The notes: a model not told the origin generated them from the letters alone. DNA of 64,000 nucleotides from Pararhizobium sp. IMCC3301 (GCF_030758315.1 NZ_CP132336.1:3315001-3379000); one strand, 5' to 3'; positions 36,695 through 46,512 are shown, numbered from the stretch's first letter. Numbers and translations are program-made.

Positions 36695-37612
36695 ATGTTC
36701 AATTGTAAATCTGTCGCGGGCGCATTTCTGGTCGCTGCCTTCAGCCTGGCTCCGGCGCTGGCTCAAAAGGTTACGGTGGTGACGCCTTACCTGGCCCAGC
36801 CCGGCACCCAGATGTTTGTCGAAGGCTTCAAGGCCGAAGCTGACGGCATGGGCTGGGACGCCAACATTGTCGACACCGCTGGTGACGTCGCGGCTGTTAT
36901 CAGCCGGATTGAAGATGCTGTCACCCAGAACGTTGATGCGATTGTCATCAACGTTGATCCCGAACAGATTGCCGCCGGTCTGGAAGCGGCGAAACAAGCT
37001 GGCATTCCGGTTATCGGCATGGACAGCGGCGCAAGCCCGCTGCTGGTGACCAATGTCACCTCCAACGGTTATGCAATGGCGGCGGAAACCTCGGTCTATG
37101 TGGCCAACCGCATCAAGGGGAAAGGCAATGTGGTGATGTTCGTGTTTGACCCGTTCCCGCCGGTCCAGATCCGCGGCGTTATTGCCGATGCGGTATTTGC
37201 CAATTTCCCCGATATCAAGGTTATCGACCGGGTCACCCCTGACGTGCAGGATGGCGGTATTGCCGACAGCCGCGCCAAGATGGAGGCGATTCTGGCGGCC
37301 AATCCGGAACCCGGCAGCATTGCCGCCGTCTGGGCCGCCTGGGATCAGCCGGGCCTTGGTGCCCTGCAGGCAATTGAGGCCGCCGGCCGCGAGGCCGAGG
37401 GCATTGTCATTGTCGGCATAGACGCCAACCCGCAGGCCCGTGATGCGATTGCCGCCGGGGGCAATTTCGAAGCCTCTGTGGCGCAGGATTTTGTCGGCAT
37501 CGGCAAGGCAACTGCCGCTGTCGTTTCACGCGCAATCAACGGCGAGGAAATCCGCGAAGACGTGATATATGTGCCGACCGTGCTGGTCACCAAGACTAAT
37601 GTTGAGCAATAG
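36695..37612 (+). CDS. Sugar ABC transporter substrate-binding protein (CUT2)
   Basis: ATG 36695 follows CGGGAGAC and opens a signal peptide (SVAGAFLVAAFSLAPALAQ). The mature 280-residue protein is a type I sugar-binding fold with VTVVTPYLAQPGTQMFVEGF, VDAIVINVDPEQ, VIGMDSGASPLL and GIVIVGIDANPQARDAI. The aromatic/aspartate pattern resembles ribose-, xylose- or polyol-binding proteins; the exact ligand is not readable. It lies about 105 bp behind xylulokinase and 64 bp before its ATPase gene, so the cluster reads kinase - binding protein - ATPase - permease. Confidence 0.88.
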   Translation: MFNCKSVAGAFLVAAFSLAPALAQKVTVVTPYLAQPGTQMFVEGFKAEADGMGWDANIVDTAGDVAAVISRIEDAVTQNVDAIVINVDPEQIAAGLEAAKQAGIPVIGMDSGASPLLVTNVTSNGYAMAAETSVYVANRIKGKGNVVMFVFDPFPPVQIRGVIADAVFANFPDIKVIDRVTPDVQDGGIADSRAKMEAILAANPEPGSIAAVWAAWDQPGLGALQAIEAAGREAEGIVIVGIDANPQARDAIAAGGNFEASVAQDFVGIGKATAAVVSRAINGEEIREDVIYVPTVLVTKTNVEQ

Positions 37613-37676
37613 GGCATCCCGTCGGAGTGGATCAGGACTGCTGTGAGTAAAGTGCCGAAATGGTTCCCGGGATAAG

Positions 37677-39188
37677 ATGATGCGCGACCTTCTGATCAGG
37701 AATGTTTCGAAATCATTCTCGGGTGCCATGGCGCTGTCCTCCGTCGACCTGGATCTTGCTCCAGGCCGCATTCACGCCCTGATGGGCGAAAATGGCGCCG
37801 GCAAAAGCACCTTGATCAAAATTCTCGCCGGTGTGCAGCGCGCCGACACTGTCGAGCTTTACCGCGACGACGAAGTTGTTCCGTTGACCAACGCTGCCGA
37901 CGCCCGGAACGCCGGCTTTCGTTTCATTCATCAGGAACTCAATATTGTTCCGCATCTGTCGGTGGCCGAAAACATCCTGCTGGGCTGGCCTTATCCCAAA
38001 AAATTCGGCCTGGTGATTAATTGGCCGCGCCTCAAACAGCAGGCAGAGGCCGCCCTGCAGCGCCTTGGCGTTGATCATATCAATGTCACGCAGCAGGCGG
38101 CGCGTCTGTCGAGCGGTGACCAGATGCTGATGAAAATTGCAGGCTCTCTGGTGTCCCTCGACGGTGCGCAGGCGCAGCTTTACGTGCTGGATGAGCCCAC
38201 AGCAGCTCTGTCGGAGGATGAATCGGAAAAACTGTTTGACGTTCTGGCGCAGTTGAAAGCGGCAGGTGTCGCCATTCTGTATGTCTCGCACCGCATCAAT
38301 GAAGTGCTGCGGATATGCGACGATGTCACTGTTCTGCGTGATGGCAGGGCGGTGTTTTCAGCGCCCGTTGCCAAAACCGGACGGCAGGAAATCATCTTTG
38401 CCATGACAGGCAAGCCGCTGGATGAGGCGTATCCGAAACGCCAAAAGCCGGTAGGCGAGACCATTGTCTGCTCGGCAAAGGCCGCTTCAACCCGGCACAT
38501 CCGCGCTGTCAATTTTGATTTGCATGGCGGGGAAATCCTCGGCATTGCCGGTCTGACAAATGCGGGGCAGAGCGAAGTCCTGCGTATGATCATGGGTCTT
38601 GCTCCGCTGAAAAAGGGGCAGATGCAGGTCTGTGGCGGGCCGTTGCCGGCATCCCCATCCCAGGCCTGGAACCGTCACATTGCCTATGTCCCCAGGGAAC
38701 GTCGCAGTGAGGGCCTGATGCTGCGCCGCAATGTCCGGGACAATATTGTCCTGCCGCATCTGGGTGCGGTTGCCAGAGCCGGTGGGCTTGCCGACCGCAA
38801 TGCGGAAACGGCGACTGCAGCGCGACTGGGCAGGGCGGTTCGGCTGAAGGCTGCCTCACTGCGCCAGGCGGTGTATGAATTATCCGGCGGCAATCAGCAG
38901 AAAGTGGTGTTTGCCCGCGCCGTCGGCGCGACCCCGGCGCTGCTGTTGCTGGACGAACCGACACGCGGCGTTGATGTCGGGGCGAAATTTGATATTTATG
39001 CCCTGTTGCGCACGATCAGCGATACCGGCTGCGGCATCCTGCTGACATCATCGGACCTGCCGGAACTGCTTGGCATCTGCGATCGTATCCTCATCATGCG
39101 TGATGGCAGGCAGGCGGCTCTGGTGGAAACCGGTGCCATGAAACCCCCTGAGCTTCTGGCGCAGTTTTACCATTCCGAGGCGGCGTGA
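37677..39188 (+). CDS. Sugar ABC transporter ATP-binding protein (CUT2, two ABC domains)
   Basis: This 503-aa tandem ATPase has a first domain with LMGENGAGKSTLIKILAG, a degenerate signature LSSGDQMLMKIAGSL and YVLDEPTAALSED. Its second domain has GIAGLTNAGQSEVLRMIMG in place of a true Walker A, ELSGGNQQKVVFARAVG and LLLDEPTRGVDVG. Either of two adjacent ATGs (37677, 37680) may start it. It is distinct from the 21619-23175 ATPase and serves the xylulokinase-linked transporter. The permease gene starts 10 bp after its stop. Confidence 0.92.
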   Translation: MMRDLLIRNVSKSFSGAMALSSVDLDLAPGRIHALMGENGAGKSTLIKILAGVQRADTVELYRDDEVVPLTNAADARNAGFRFIHQELNIVPHLSVAENILLGWPYPKKFGLVINWPRLKQQAEAALQRLGVDHINVTQQAARLSSGDQMLMKIAGSLVSLDGAQAQLYVLDEPTAALSEDESEKLFDVLAQLKAAGVAILYVSHRINEVLRICDDVTVLRDGRAVFSAPVAKTGRQEIIFAMTGKPLDEAYPKRQKPVGETIVCSAKAASTRHIRAVNFDLHGGEILGIAGLTNAGQSEVLRMIMGLAPLKKGQMQVCGGPLPASPSQAWNRHIAYVPRERRSEGLMLRRNVRDNIVLPHLGAVARAGGLADRNAETATAARLGRAVRLKAASLRQAVYELSGGNQQKVVFARAVGATPALLLLDEPTRGVDVGAKFDIYALLRTISDTGCGILLTSSDLPELLGICDRILIMRDGRQAALVETGAMKPPELLAQFYHSEAA

Positions 39189-39198
39189 GTAGGCATTT

Positions 39199-40161
39199 AT
39201 GATCCGAACCCTTCGACTTTACGGAACCCTGATCGGGTTTCTCGCCATTGTGGTGTTTTTCTCAATCCAGTTGCCGGGCACATTTTTCACCGCCAGGAAC
39301 CTGATCAACATTTCTCAGCAGATCAGCATGCTGGCTGTGGTCGCCAGTTCCATGACGCTGGTCATGGTGATGAATGATTTCGATCTGTCGGTCGGCTCGA
39401 TGGCAAGTCTTGCCGGGGTTGTCGCCGCCGTTCTGTTTTCCCTCGGCTTTCCGATTGCTGTCGGTGTGGGTGCCGCACTTCTGGTTGGTGTGCTGGGCGG
39501 TCTGTTCAATGGTGTGCTGGTGTCGATTTTCGGCATTCTGCCATTTGTCGCCACACTTGGCACTCTGACCATGTTCAGTGGCATGGCGTTTCTCACCAGC
39601 GGCGGCAAAACCATTTTCGGACGCGATATTCCGTCGGCATTTTCCGGCTTTGCGCGCAGCGGTATCCAGCTCGATACGGTTGGTTTGGCCGGCCTGAAAC
39701 TGCCCTATCTCAGCGTGCTCGCTGTGGTGGTGCTGCTGGTGGTCTGGTTCATCCTCGAGCAGACCACTTTCGGCCGCCGGCTGTATGCCATTGGCGGCAA
39801 TTCCGAAGCGGCGCGTCTGGCCGGGCTGAAGGTCAGAACCCTGCGGCTTGTCGCCTTTGCCATGACCGGTTTTGGCGCAGCCATTGCCGGGCTGATGTAT
39901 GCCAGCCGTGTCGCCTCAGCCAATCCCACTCAGGGCAGCGGCCTGATGCTCGACGCCATTGCCGCAGTGTTTCTGGGCATGACCATGAGCGAGGAGGGCG
40001 AGCCACGGGTTCTTTACTCGATTATCGGTGTTCTCATTCTGGGAATTCTCGATAATGGCCTGACGCAGATGAGTGTCGATTCATATATTCGCGAAATTCT
40101 TGTCGGTGCGATCATCGTTTCCGCAGTGGCGTTTTCCAGCATTACCAAACAGGCCAGATAG
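39199..40161 (+). CDS. Sugar ABC transporter permease (CUT2)
   Basis: This 320-aa integral membrane protein has about nine to ten helices and RbsC-like landmarks (SMTLVMVMNDFDLSVGSMAS and FGRRLYAIGGNSEAARLAGL, then the membrane segment FAMTGFGAAIAGLMYASRV). It would work as a homodimer, unlike the two-permease system at 19.6-21.6 kb. It is the last gene of the xylulokinase cluster and is convergent, 12 bp apart, with the extra ugp permease. Confidence 0.9.
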   Translation: MIRTLRLYGTLIGFLAIVVFFSIQLPGTFFTARNLINISQQISMLAVVASSMTLVMVMNDFDLSVGSMASLAGVVAAVLFSLGFPIAVGVGAALLVGVLGGLFNGVLVSIFGILPFVATLGTLTMFSGMAFLTSGGKTIFGRDIPSAFSGFARSGIQLDTVGLAGLKLPYLSVLAVVVLLVVWFILEQTTFGRRLYAIGGNSEAARLAGLKVRTLRLVAFAMTGFGAAIAGLMYASRVASANPTQGSGLMLDAIAAVFLGMTMSEEGEPRVLYSIIGVLILGILDNGLTQMSVDSYIREILVGAIIVSAVAFSSITKQAR

Positions 40162-40173
40162 TCATGAACCGAT

Positions 40174-40992
40174 CTATTTATCAGTCAGTGCCAGAGAGTT
40201 GAAAAACCATCTCTGAAAGATCAACAGCAGGAAAAACGGCGGGATGATGGTGATCATCACAAGCGCCATGCCTGATCCCGACGACTGGCCGATCAATTGA
40301 ATGCCACGCACCAGCGTATAAAGACTGTCATCGGTACTGATCATCACCGGCCACAAATACTGGTTCCAGCCGATCATGAAGGCGATGACGAAGATCGCTC
40401 CGGTCCTCGGCCACGACAGCGGTATGACAATATCGCGCAGAAACTTTACCGGGCCAGCGCCATCCAGCATGGCAGCTTCCAGCAATTCCTCCGGAAGCGT
40501 TCGAAAAAACTGCCGGTAGAAAAACGTTCCAAGTGCCGCTGCCAGAACTGGCAGAATAAGCCCGGTATGGCTGTTGATCAGCCCCAGATCGGAAGTCACC
40601 TGAAACGTGTTGATGAACCTACCTTCCAGAGGAAACAGCAGCGTCGTCAGGATCAGCCAGAAAATCCCGTTTGCCCAAGGCAGGCGGAAAAACACGATGG
40701 CGTAGGCGCTCAGCAATGAGAACAGGGTTGTCAGAGCGGCAACACCCACCCCGACAATCATGGAATTCTTCAGCATCGCAAGCGGCGTAACCTCGTCGCT
40801 GAAGCCGGCTTCAAAATTGAGGATGCTCAAATAGTTGCGCTGAAAATAAGCCCCCCAGCTCAATTGCAGACCATCGATTTGAAGCGTCGCCGTGCTGTGG
40901 CTGGAAGAAAAGAAAAACACAGCAATCGGTGTGATGAGAAACACCACCCCCAGGACAAGAATGCCATGATTGATGATAGCTCTGAGCGTCAC
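40174..40992 (-). CDS. Second UgpE-like ABC permease
   Basis: This 272-aa MalG-type permease has six predicted helices and the ATPase-contacting EAA loop EELLEAAMLDGAGPVKFLRD. It is a clear paralogue of the UgpE at 42121-42975: both share LKNSMI.GVG, an LLFPLE/LLLPLE turn and [13 protein letters not shown]-type motifs, but identity is only partial. It lies 52 bp downstream of ugpC on the same strand, so it is probably part of the ugp operon. Standard ugp operons have one UgpE. It may allow an alternative channel or substrate, or be dispensable. Confidence 0.82.
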   Translation of the reverse strand: MTLRAIINHGILVLGVVFLITPIAVFFFSSSHSTATLQIDGLQLSWGAYFQRNYLSILNFEAGFSDEVTPLAMLKNSMIVGVGVAALTTLFSLLSAYAIVFFRLPWANGIFWLILTTLLFPLEGRFINTFQVTSDLGLINSHTGLILPVLAAALGTFFYRQFFRTLPEELLEAAMLDGAGPVKFLRDIVIPLSWPRTGAIFVIAFMIGWNQYLWPVMISTDDSLYTLVRGIQLIGQSSGSGMALVMITIIPPFFLLLIFQRWFFNSLALTDK

Positions 40993-41044
40993 CAGGCCGC
41001 CGCTGAATGAAACGCAATAATACGTGACGAGGGAACTTTTGCCG

Positions 41045-42121
41045 TCAAATGATCCGCGCGCCAGAGTCTTTTTCGAACACCATTGCCCGCGTCGTGTCGA
41101 AATGCAGTTTCAGACTGCTGTCGATATCGGGAAGCGTTTCGTGATCGGTTTTCAGGCAAATTTCGGTCTCATCGCCATCAGTAGCAGCTGCGCCTTGCAA
41201 CACGCCATAGATCAGATTGTCTGCACCGTGCTGCTCGACAAGATCGACCCGCATCTCCAGTCGAGACGTGCCGTCCTGGTGCAGCGCGTCGGGCCGGATC
41301 GCCAGCATCAGATCGGTGTTTTCCGGCAGGTTTTCAAATCCGGCCAGTGAAATGCTGCCACTGACCAGCTTGCCGCCCTCAAAACGCGCCGGGATCAGAT
41401 TGACCTGCGGCGACCCGATAAAGGATGCGACGAACAATGTTGCCGGATTGTTATAAAGTTCGATCGGCGCGCCCATCTGCTCAATGCGGCCATCATTGAT
41501 CACAGCAAGCCGGTCGGCAAGGGTCATGGCCTCGGTCTGGTCATGGGTCACATAGACGCTGGTCACGCCCATGCGCCGTTGCAGCCGCTTGATCTCGATG
41601 CGCATCTGGACACGCAATTTCGCGTCAAGATTGGACAGGGGCTCGTCGAACAGAAACACTTTGGGTTCGCGCACAATGGCCCGGCCCATCGCAACCCGCT
41701 GGCGCTGGCCGCCGGAAAGCTGGTGGGGCTGGCGGTCGAGATAATCATCGATGCGCAGCATCTGCGCCGCATCCACGACTTTCTGATGGATTTCGCTCTT
41801 CGGCAGGCCCCGGTTTTTCAGGCCATAGGACATGTTTCCCCGCACCGTCATATGCGGATAGAGGGCGTAATTCTGGAAAACCATCGCAACATCGCGTTCC
41901 GCCGGCGTGACCTCATTGATGACGCGCCCATCAATACTGATTTCGCCTTCGGTGATGGATTCCAGGCCGGCAACCATCCGCAACAGCGTGGATTTTCCGC
42001 AGCCTGACGGGCCGACAAAGACGATAAATTCGCCATCATCAATTTTCATATCAACGCCGCGCACGGCCTCAGCTCCGTTCGGGTAGACTTTTTTGACCCC
42101 GGAAAGTTCAACGCCAGCCAT
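41045..42121 (-). CDS. ugpC: Glycerol-3-phosphate ABC transporter ATPase UgpC
   Basis: This 358-aa MalK-type ATPase has Walker [21 protein letters not shown]-loop [15 protein letters not shown], signature [20 protein letters not shown], Walker [15 protein letters not shown] and H-loop [10 protein letters not shown], followed by a C-terminal regulatory TOBE region ([13 protein letters not shown]). Family members power one UgpA/UgpE pair; here it may serve two UgpE-like partners. The start overlaps the ugpE stop by one base (TAATG), a sign of coupled translation. Confidence 0.92.
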   Translation of the reverse strand: MAGVELSGVKKVYPNGAEAVRGVDMKIDDGEFIVFVGPSGCGKSTLLRMVAGLESITEGEISIDGRVINEVTPAERDVAMVFQNYALYPHMTVRGNMSYGLKNRGLPKSEIHQKVVDAAQMLRIDDYLDRQPHQLSGGQRQRVAMGRAIVREPKVFLFDEPLSNLDAKLRVQMRIEIKRLQRRMGVTSVYVTHDQTEAMTLADRLAVINDGRIEQMGAPIELYNNPATLFVASFIGSPQVNLIPARFEGGKLVSGSISLAGFENLPENTDLMLAIRPDALHQDGTSRLEMRVDLVEQHGADNLIYGVLQGAAATDGDETEICLKTDHETLPDIDSSLKLHFDTTRAMVFEKDSGARII

Positions 42122-42975
42122 TATTTTTCACTCTCCACAAGGCCCTTCACGAACCAATTTTGAAATACAAGTACAACCAGCACCGGCGGCAGGGTCGCCA
42201 GGATGGTCAGTGCAAACGCTTTTTGATATTGCGGCAGCTCACCGCCTTCGGCGAGTATCTGGTAAATCTGCTTGATGCCGATCACCAGAGTGTAATTTTC
42301 TTCCTTCGTGGTCATCATCAGTGGCCACAGATACTGGTTCCAGCCCACCACAAACATGATGATCAGAATCGCCGCAATCATGGTTTTTGAAATCGGCACC
42401 AGAATATCGATAAAGAACCGCCATGGCGTCGCCCCGTCAAGCCGCGCTGCCTCGAGTATTTCTTCCGGTACGGATTTGAAGAACTGGCGGAAAAAGAAAG
42501 TGCCGGTAGCGGAAGCGATCAGCGGAATGATGAGACCTGCCTGTGTATCCAGCAGACCCATGCCGGACACCACTTCATAGGAGGGAATAATGCGCACTTC
42601 CAATGGCAGCAACAGGGTCATGAAAATGACCCAGAACAATGGCACCGCAAGCCGGAAGCGGAAATAGACAATCGCATAGGCCGCCAGCATCGAAATGATA
42701 ACCTTGCCGACGGCAAATCCAACGCCCAGGATCATGCTGTTCTTCAGCATCGTTGTGCCGAGCACCGATTTCATCACGCCGCCTTCGACGAACAGCACTT
42801 CGTAATAGGTTTCAAAGAAATTGCCGCCCGGCCACAATTGCAGGCCGTTGCGCAGAATTGTTTCTGGCGAATGGGTGGAAGTGGAAAACGCCACCCAGAC
42901 CGGCAGGCTCATGAACAGCACACCGACAATAAGAATTGCGTGGGTGGAGATCAGACGCCAATTGATGTTGCTCAT
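42121..42975 (-). CDS. ugpE: Glycerol-3-phosphate ABC permease UgpE
   Basis: This 284-aa MalG-type permease has six hydrophobic segments and the EAA loop [20 protein letters not shown]. Its motif [15 protein letters not shown] and the [20 protein letters not shown] end are typical of UgpE. It lies between ugpA (12 bp upstream) and ugpC (1-bp overlap) in the canonical order B-A-E-C. It forms the channel with UgpA for sn-glycerol-3-phosphate and glycerophosphodiesters. Confidence 0.9.
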   Translation of the reverse strand: MSNINWRLISTHAILIVGVLFMSLPVWVAFSTSTHSPETILRNGLQLWPGGNFFETYYEVLFVEGGVMKSVLGTTMLKNSMILGVGFAVGKVIISMLAAYAIVYFRFRLAVPLFWVIFMTLLLPLEVRIIPSYEVVSGMGLLDTQAGLIIPLIASATGTFFFRQFFKSVPEEILEAARLDGATPWRFFIDILVPISKTMIAAILIIMFVVGWNQYLWPLMMTTKEENYTLVIGIKQIYQILAEGGELPQYQKAFALTILATLPPVLVVLVFQNWFVKGLVESEK

Positions 42976-42987
42976 ATCTGCGTCCCC

Positions 42988-43866
42988 CTAATAATGCACT
43001 TTGCGCTCGATGAAGCGGAACTGGATCACGGTCAGCGCCAGCACAATGAGCATCAGAACGACGGATTGTGCCGACGAACCGCCAAGATCCGCGCCGCGGA
43101 AACCATCCTGGAACACCTTGAACACCAGTGTGTTGGTGGCGCCGCCAGGAGCGCCGCGCGTTGTGGTGTCGATAATGCCGAACGTCTCGAAAAAGGCATA
43201 CGTGATGTTGATCACCATCAGGAAGAAAGTTGTCGGTGCCAGCAATGGAAAGGTGATTGTCCAGAAGCGCCGCGTCGGACTGCGGCAATCCATGGTCGCG
43301 GCTTCGGATACAGATTTCGGAATGCCCTGCAATCCGGACAGGAAAAAGATGAAATTGACGCTAACCTGTTTCCAGACCGCAATCAGCACAACGACAAATC
43401 CTGCATCAAAAGCATCCAGCTTGTGATCGAAATCCCAGCCGATTGCGTTGAAAAACTTGTAGAGATCCCCGATCAGGGGATGAAACATCAAATTGCCCAT
43501 CAGGCCCGCTACCGGCGGGGCTATGGCATAGGCCCACATCAAAGTGGTCTTGTAAGTGCGGGCGCCGCGAATGACTTCATTGGCCTTGACGGCGAGCAGC
43601 AGCGCTATGGCAAGCGAGAGGAACGTCACCAGCGCGGAAAATACCACGGTAAACCCGGCCGCCTGGAGCCAGGAGCCGCTGAGGATCGTATCTTTGTAAT
43701 TCTTGAACCAGACGAATTGGGTCTGCAGGCCGAAGGCGTCTTCCAGCAGAAACGACTGATAGATGGCCTGAGCTGCAGGCCAGAGAAAAAACACAGAAAT
43801 GATCAGGATTTGCGGCGTGATGAACAGATACGGAATCGCACTGTGTTCAAATTGAACGCGCTTCAT
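42988..43866 (-). CDS. ugpA: Glycerol-3-phosphate ABC permease UgpA
   Basis: This 292-aa MalF-type permease starts MKRVQFEHSAIPYLFITPQI and has about six helices. Its EAA loop reads IPKSVSEAATMDCRSPTRRF, with cysteine replacing the usual glycine. The segment FETFGIIDTTTRGAPGGATN is characteristic of UgpA. It follows ugpB across a 77-bp gap that holds a strong hairpin, and precedes ugpE. It is the only MalF-type subunit available for the two MalG-type paralogues. Confidence 0.9.
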   Translation of the reverse strand: MKRVQFEHSAIPYLFITPQILIISVFFLWPAAQAIYQSFLLEDAFGLQTQFVWFKNYKDTILSGSWLQAAGFTVVFSALVTFLSLAIALLLAVKANEVIRGARTYKTTLMWAYAIAPPVAGLMGNLMFHPLIGDLYKFFNAIGWDFDHKLDAFDAGFVVVLIAVWKQVSVNFIFFLSGLQGIPKSVSEAATMDCRSPTRRFWTITFPLLAPTTFFLMVINITYAFFETFGIIDTTTRGAPGGATNTLVFKVFQDGFRGADLGGSSAQSVVLMLIVLALTVIQFRFIERKVHY

Positions 43867-43910
43867 TTACAGCTCCCCGGAGATGATGCCTGCCCTAGAT
43901 CAGGCCGGCA

Positions 43911-43933
43911 GGTGGCGGGCTCAGCCCGCCACC
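43911..43933 (-). other. Perfect hairpin between ugpB and ugpA
   Basis: GGTGGCGGGCT (43911-43921) and AGCCCGCCACC (43923-43933) are perfect inverted copies with one base between them; the real loop takes in inner bases. No T-run follows on the minus strand, so full termination is unlikely. Placed after a binding-protein gene, it probably stabilises ugpB mRNA or attenuates downstream expression. Confidence 0.75.
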
Positions 43934-43943
43934 CTTATTCAGC

Positions 43944-45254
43944 TCAATTATATGTCGCGTTGAAACGCTCAAGAAGCGCGTTGGATTCTTCTTCCATGGC
44001 CGCGAAGGCTTCGTCAACACTGGCATTGCCTGAGAAGATGTTGTCGAAGTTCTTGTACATCACGTCACGGATTTGCACATAGTAGCCAAGGCGGTAGCCT
44101 TTGGTCCACTCGCCGCCAGGCTGGCTCAACTGCAGAATGCCGATTTCAGCATCCGGTGTGGAGTCATAATAACCCTCACTCTTGGCCAACTCATATGCAG
44201 CTGTGGTGATCGGCACATAACCGGTTTCCTTGTGCCAGAACACCTGGTTTTCCGGCAGTGTCAAAAAGGCGAAGAAATCAGCGACGCCCTTATATTCTTC
44301 ATCGGTCTTGCCGGCCATCGCGAACAGCGCGGCTCCGCCGATAAATGTGCCTTTGGGTTCGTCGATGATGCTCTTCCAATAGGGCAGGAAGGACGTGCCG
44401 AACTCAAAATCGGTGGATAGTTTCAGGCCACCGAATGAGCCGGACGATCCGAGCCACATGGCAACTTTTTTCTGTACGAACGCGTCCTGATTATCACCCC
44501 AGGCGCGGCCGTAGAAACCGTAATAGCCCGCATCGAGCCACTCTTTCATCTTCGTCCAGTGCATTTTTAGCTGGTCATTATTGTAGAGCAGCTTCACATC
44601 GGTAGTGTCATAACCATTATTGGCAGTTGCCATCTGGATGTTGTGACGGCTGTGAAAGTTTTCCGCCATGATCCACGGGCTGTGGCTCTGGGCAAGAGCG
44701 GTATAACCGGCTTCTTTCAGCTTCGGTGCCATCGCCTCGAATTCTTCCCAGGTCGCCGGTGGATTTTCGATGCCGGCCTTGGCGAAAGCCTCTTTGTTAT
44801 AATACAGCAGCGGTGTTGAGGAATTGAACGGCAGTCCGATCATTTTGCCATCCGAATCCGCATAGAAATAACGCACCCCGGTAATATAATCCTCGATGTT
44901 GAAGCCGTCGCCATATTTTGTCATCAGATCTTCAACCGCAATGGTTGCGCCCTTGGCGTTGATGATTGTGGCAGCGCCGGCATCAAAGATCTGAATGATG
45001 TTCGGCTGTTGCTTGGCACGGAAAGCGGCGATGCCGGCTGTCATCGTATCCTCATAGCCACCCTTATAGGTGGGAATGAGATTGTATTCGCTTTGGCTGG
45101 CATTGTAGTTTTCAGCAATTTCGTTGACGACTTCGCCCAGGCGTCCGCCCATGGCATGCCACCATTGAATGTCAGTGGGCACCGACCACGCCGCTCCGGA
45201 CATTAGTGTTGAAGCGCCGAAAACACCGGCAACCAGCATAGATTTCAAGTTCAT
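43944..45254 (-). CDS. ugpB: Glycerol-3-phosphate-binding periplasmic protein UgpB
   Basis: This 436-aa binding protein has a signal peptide (MLVAGVFGASTLMSGAAWS, then VPTDIQWW). It has the UgpB features IQWWHAMGGRLGEVVNEIAE, YKGGYEDTMTAGIAAFRA, GLPFNSSTPLLYYNKEAF, and WLGSSGSFGG and YWKSIIDEPKGTFIGGAALF in the ligand region. It heads the ugp operon, and a three-repeat Pho box lies about 55 bp upstream, so phosphate limitation should induce it. The glycerophosphodiesterase divergent from it completes the phosphorus-scavenging unit. Confidence 0.93.
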   Translation of the reverse strand: MNLKSMLVAGVFGASTLMSGAAWSVPTDIQWWHAMGGRLGEVVNEIAENYNASQSEYNLIPTYKGGYEDTMTAGIAAFRAKQQPNIIQIFDAGAATIINAKGATIAVEDLMTKYGDGFNIEDYITGVRYFYADSDGKMIGLPFNSSTPLLYYNKEAFAKAGIENPPATWEEFEAMAPKLKEAGYTALAQSHSPWIMAENFHSRHNIQMATANNGYDTTDVKLLYNNDQLKMHWTKMKEWLDAGYYGFYGRAWGDNQDAFVQKKVAMWLGSSGSFGGLKLSTDFEFGTSFLPYWKSIIDEPKGTFIGGAALFAMAGKTDEEYKGVADFFAFLTLPENQVFWHKETGYVPITTAAYELAKSEGYYDSTPDAEIGILQLSQPGGEWTKGYRLGYYVQIRDVMYKNFDNIFSGNASVDEAFAAMEEESNALLERFNATYN

Positions 45255-45309
45255 AATTCTCTCCCTTTTTGGGTGATGGAAGCGTACGGCCCCGTAAGAT
45301 CATGGTTCC

Positions 45310-45338
45310 GTGACACTGACATGACACCCTTATGACAG
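45310..45338 (-). promoter_or_regulatory. Pho box (three direct repeats) upstream of ugpB
   Basis: On the minus strand the sequence reads CTGTCAT, GTGTCAT, GTGTCAC, each 7-mer separated by 4 bp (11-bp period), matching the PhoB half-site consensus CTGTCAT. It is oriented toward ugpB, with room for a -10 between it and the start. It may also influence the divergent glycerophosphodiesterase gene (start 45529). The rest of the 45255-45528 gap shows no gene. Confidence 0.85.
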
Positions 45339-45528
45339 ACTGTTGTTTGAATTTGCCTGCTGGGGGAAGTGTATTCCTGTTTTTGTCTTTTATGCAAACC
45401 CCCTGAGGCGGCTAACAAAATTCTCCCCGTCTATTTGTCCGAACAGAGCCCCGCCGCACCGGGTTTTCGCTTGCCCAAAGCCGCACTTCGTGTCTGGATT
45501 GAACGGATTCATATGGAGAGTTTTTGAA

Positions 45529-46512
45529 ATGCTGTTTCGCCTTGCAACGATCTGGTTCTGCAGTGTGCTGTATGTATCCGGGGCATCTGCCTTTGAATTG
45601 CAGGGCCATCGCGGTGCCCGTGGGCTGATGCCGGAAAATACCCTGCCGGCTTTTGCCATGGCCTTGTCCATTGGCGTATCCACCCTGGAGCTTGATCTGG
45701 CGGTGACGGCGGATAAAAGTGTTGTGGTGTCGCATAACCCGGCGCTGGACCCGGATATGACGCGCAATGCCGCTGGTGTGTGGATTGAAAAACAGCTTCT
45801 CATCAACAGCCTCAACTTCGAGGAGCTTCAGACATTTGACGTCGGGCGGATCAGACCCGGATCGCGGGCGGCCTCGCGTTTTCCCGAGCAGCAGGGGGTT
45901 GATGGCACATCAATGCCTTCGCTGGAAGATGTGTTTGATCTGGTCGAACGTGCCGGCAACAACTCTGTTCGCTTCAACATTGAAACCAAAATCAGTCCTC
46001 TTGAACCGCAGGATACGGTGGATGCGGGAACATTTGCCGCTCTGGTTCTGGCGCTCGTCAAAGCGCGCGGGCTGGAAGACCGTGTCAGTATACAATCATT
46101 CGACTGGCGCACTTTGCAGGCGGTTCAGACCGAAGCGCCTGAACTGGAAACGGTCTATCTGACGGCACAGCAGGACTGGCTCGACAATGTGCAATCCACA
46201 GCCGGAAAAGCCTCGCCCTGGACGGCGGAATTTAATCTCGATGACTACAGCGGCAATTTGCCGCAAATGGTCAAGGCTGCCGGAGGCGATGTCTGGTCAC
46301 CGTTTTTCGGCAATGTCAGCCCCGCGCTGGTCAAGCAGGCACAGGCTCTGGGCCTGAAAGTGATTCCCTGGACAGTCAATGATGCGGCGATGATGGAAAC
46401 GCTGATTGAGGCGGGCGTTGATGGTCTCATCACCGATTTTCCGGACCGGTTGCGGGCGGTGATGCAGGCCAGGGGCATGGCATTACCCCCGGCAACACCG
46501 GTTGAGCCCTGA
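45529..46512 (+). CDS. ugpQ: Glycerophosphodiester phosphodiesterase, exported
   Basis: This 327-aa GDPD-family TIM barrel has a signal peptide (LFRLATIWFCSVLYVSGASA). Catalytic landmarks are ELQGHRGARGLMPENTLPAF (two histidine/arginine regions), TLELDLAVTADKSVVVSHNP, RFNIETKISP, and the C-terminal PWTVNDAAMMETLIEAGVDG and LITDFPDR. ATG 45529 follows TATGGAGAG, deciding against the longer upstream frame. It would release glycerol-3-phosphate from phospholipid headgroups in the periplasm for the divergent ugp transporter. The symbol reflects context; E. coli UgpQ is cytoplasmic, whereas this one looks exported like GlpQ. Confidence 0.85.
   Translation: MLFRLATIWFCSVLYVSGASAFELQGHRGARGLMPENTLPAFAMALSIGVSTLELDLAVTADKSVVVSHNPALDPDMTRNAAGVWIEKQLLINSLNFEELQTFDVGRIRPGSRAASRFPEQQGVDGTSMPSLEDVFDLVERAGNNSVRFNIETKISPLEPQDTVDAGTFAALVLALVKARGLEDRVSIQSFDWRTLQAVQTEAPELETVYLTAQQDWLDNVQSTAGKASPWTAEFNLDDYSGNLPQMVKAAGGDVWSPFFGNVSPALVKQAQALGLKVIPWTVNDAAMMETLIEAGVDGLITDFPDRLRAVMQARGMALPPATPVEP

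Noticed and set aside
42838-44082. 414-aa plus-strand open frame opposite ugpA/ugpE
   Set aside because: Antisense to conserved permease genes and the ugpB end; low-complexity charged composition.
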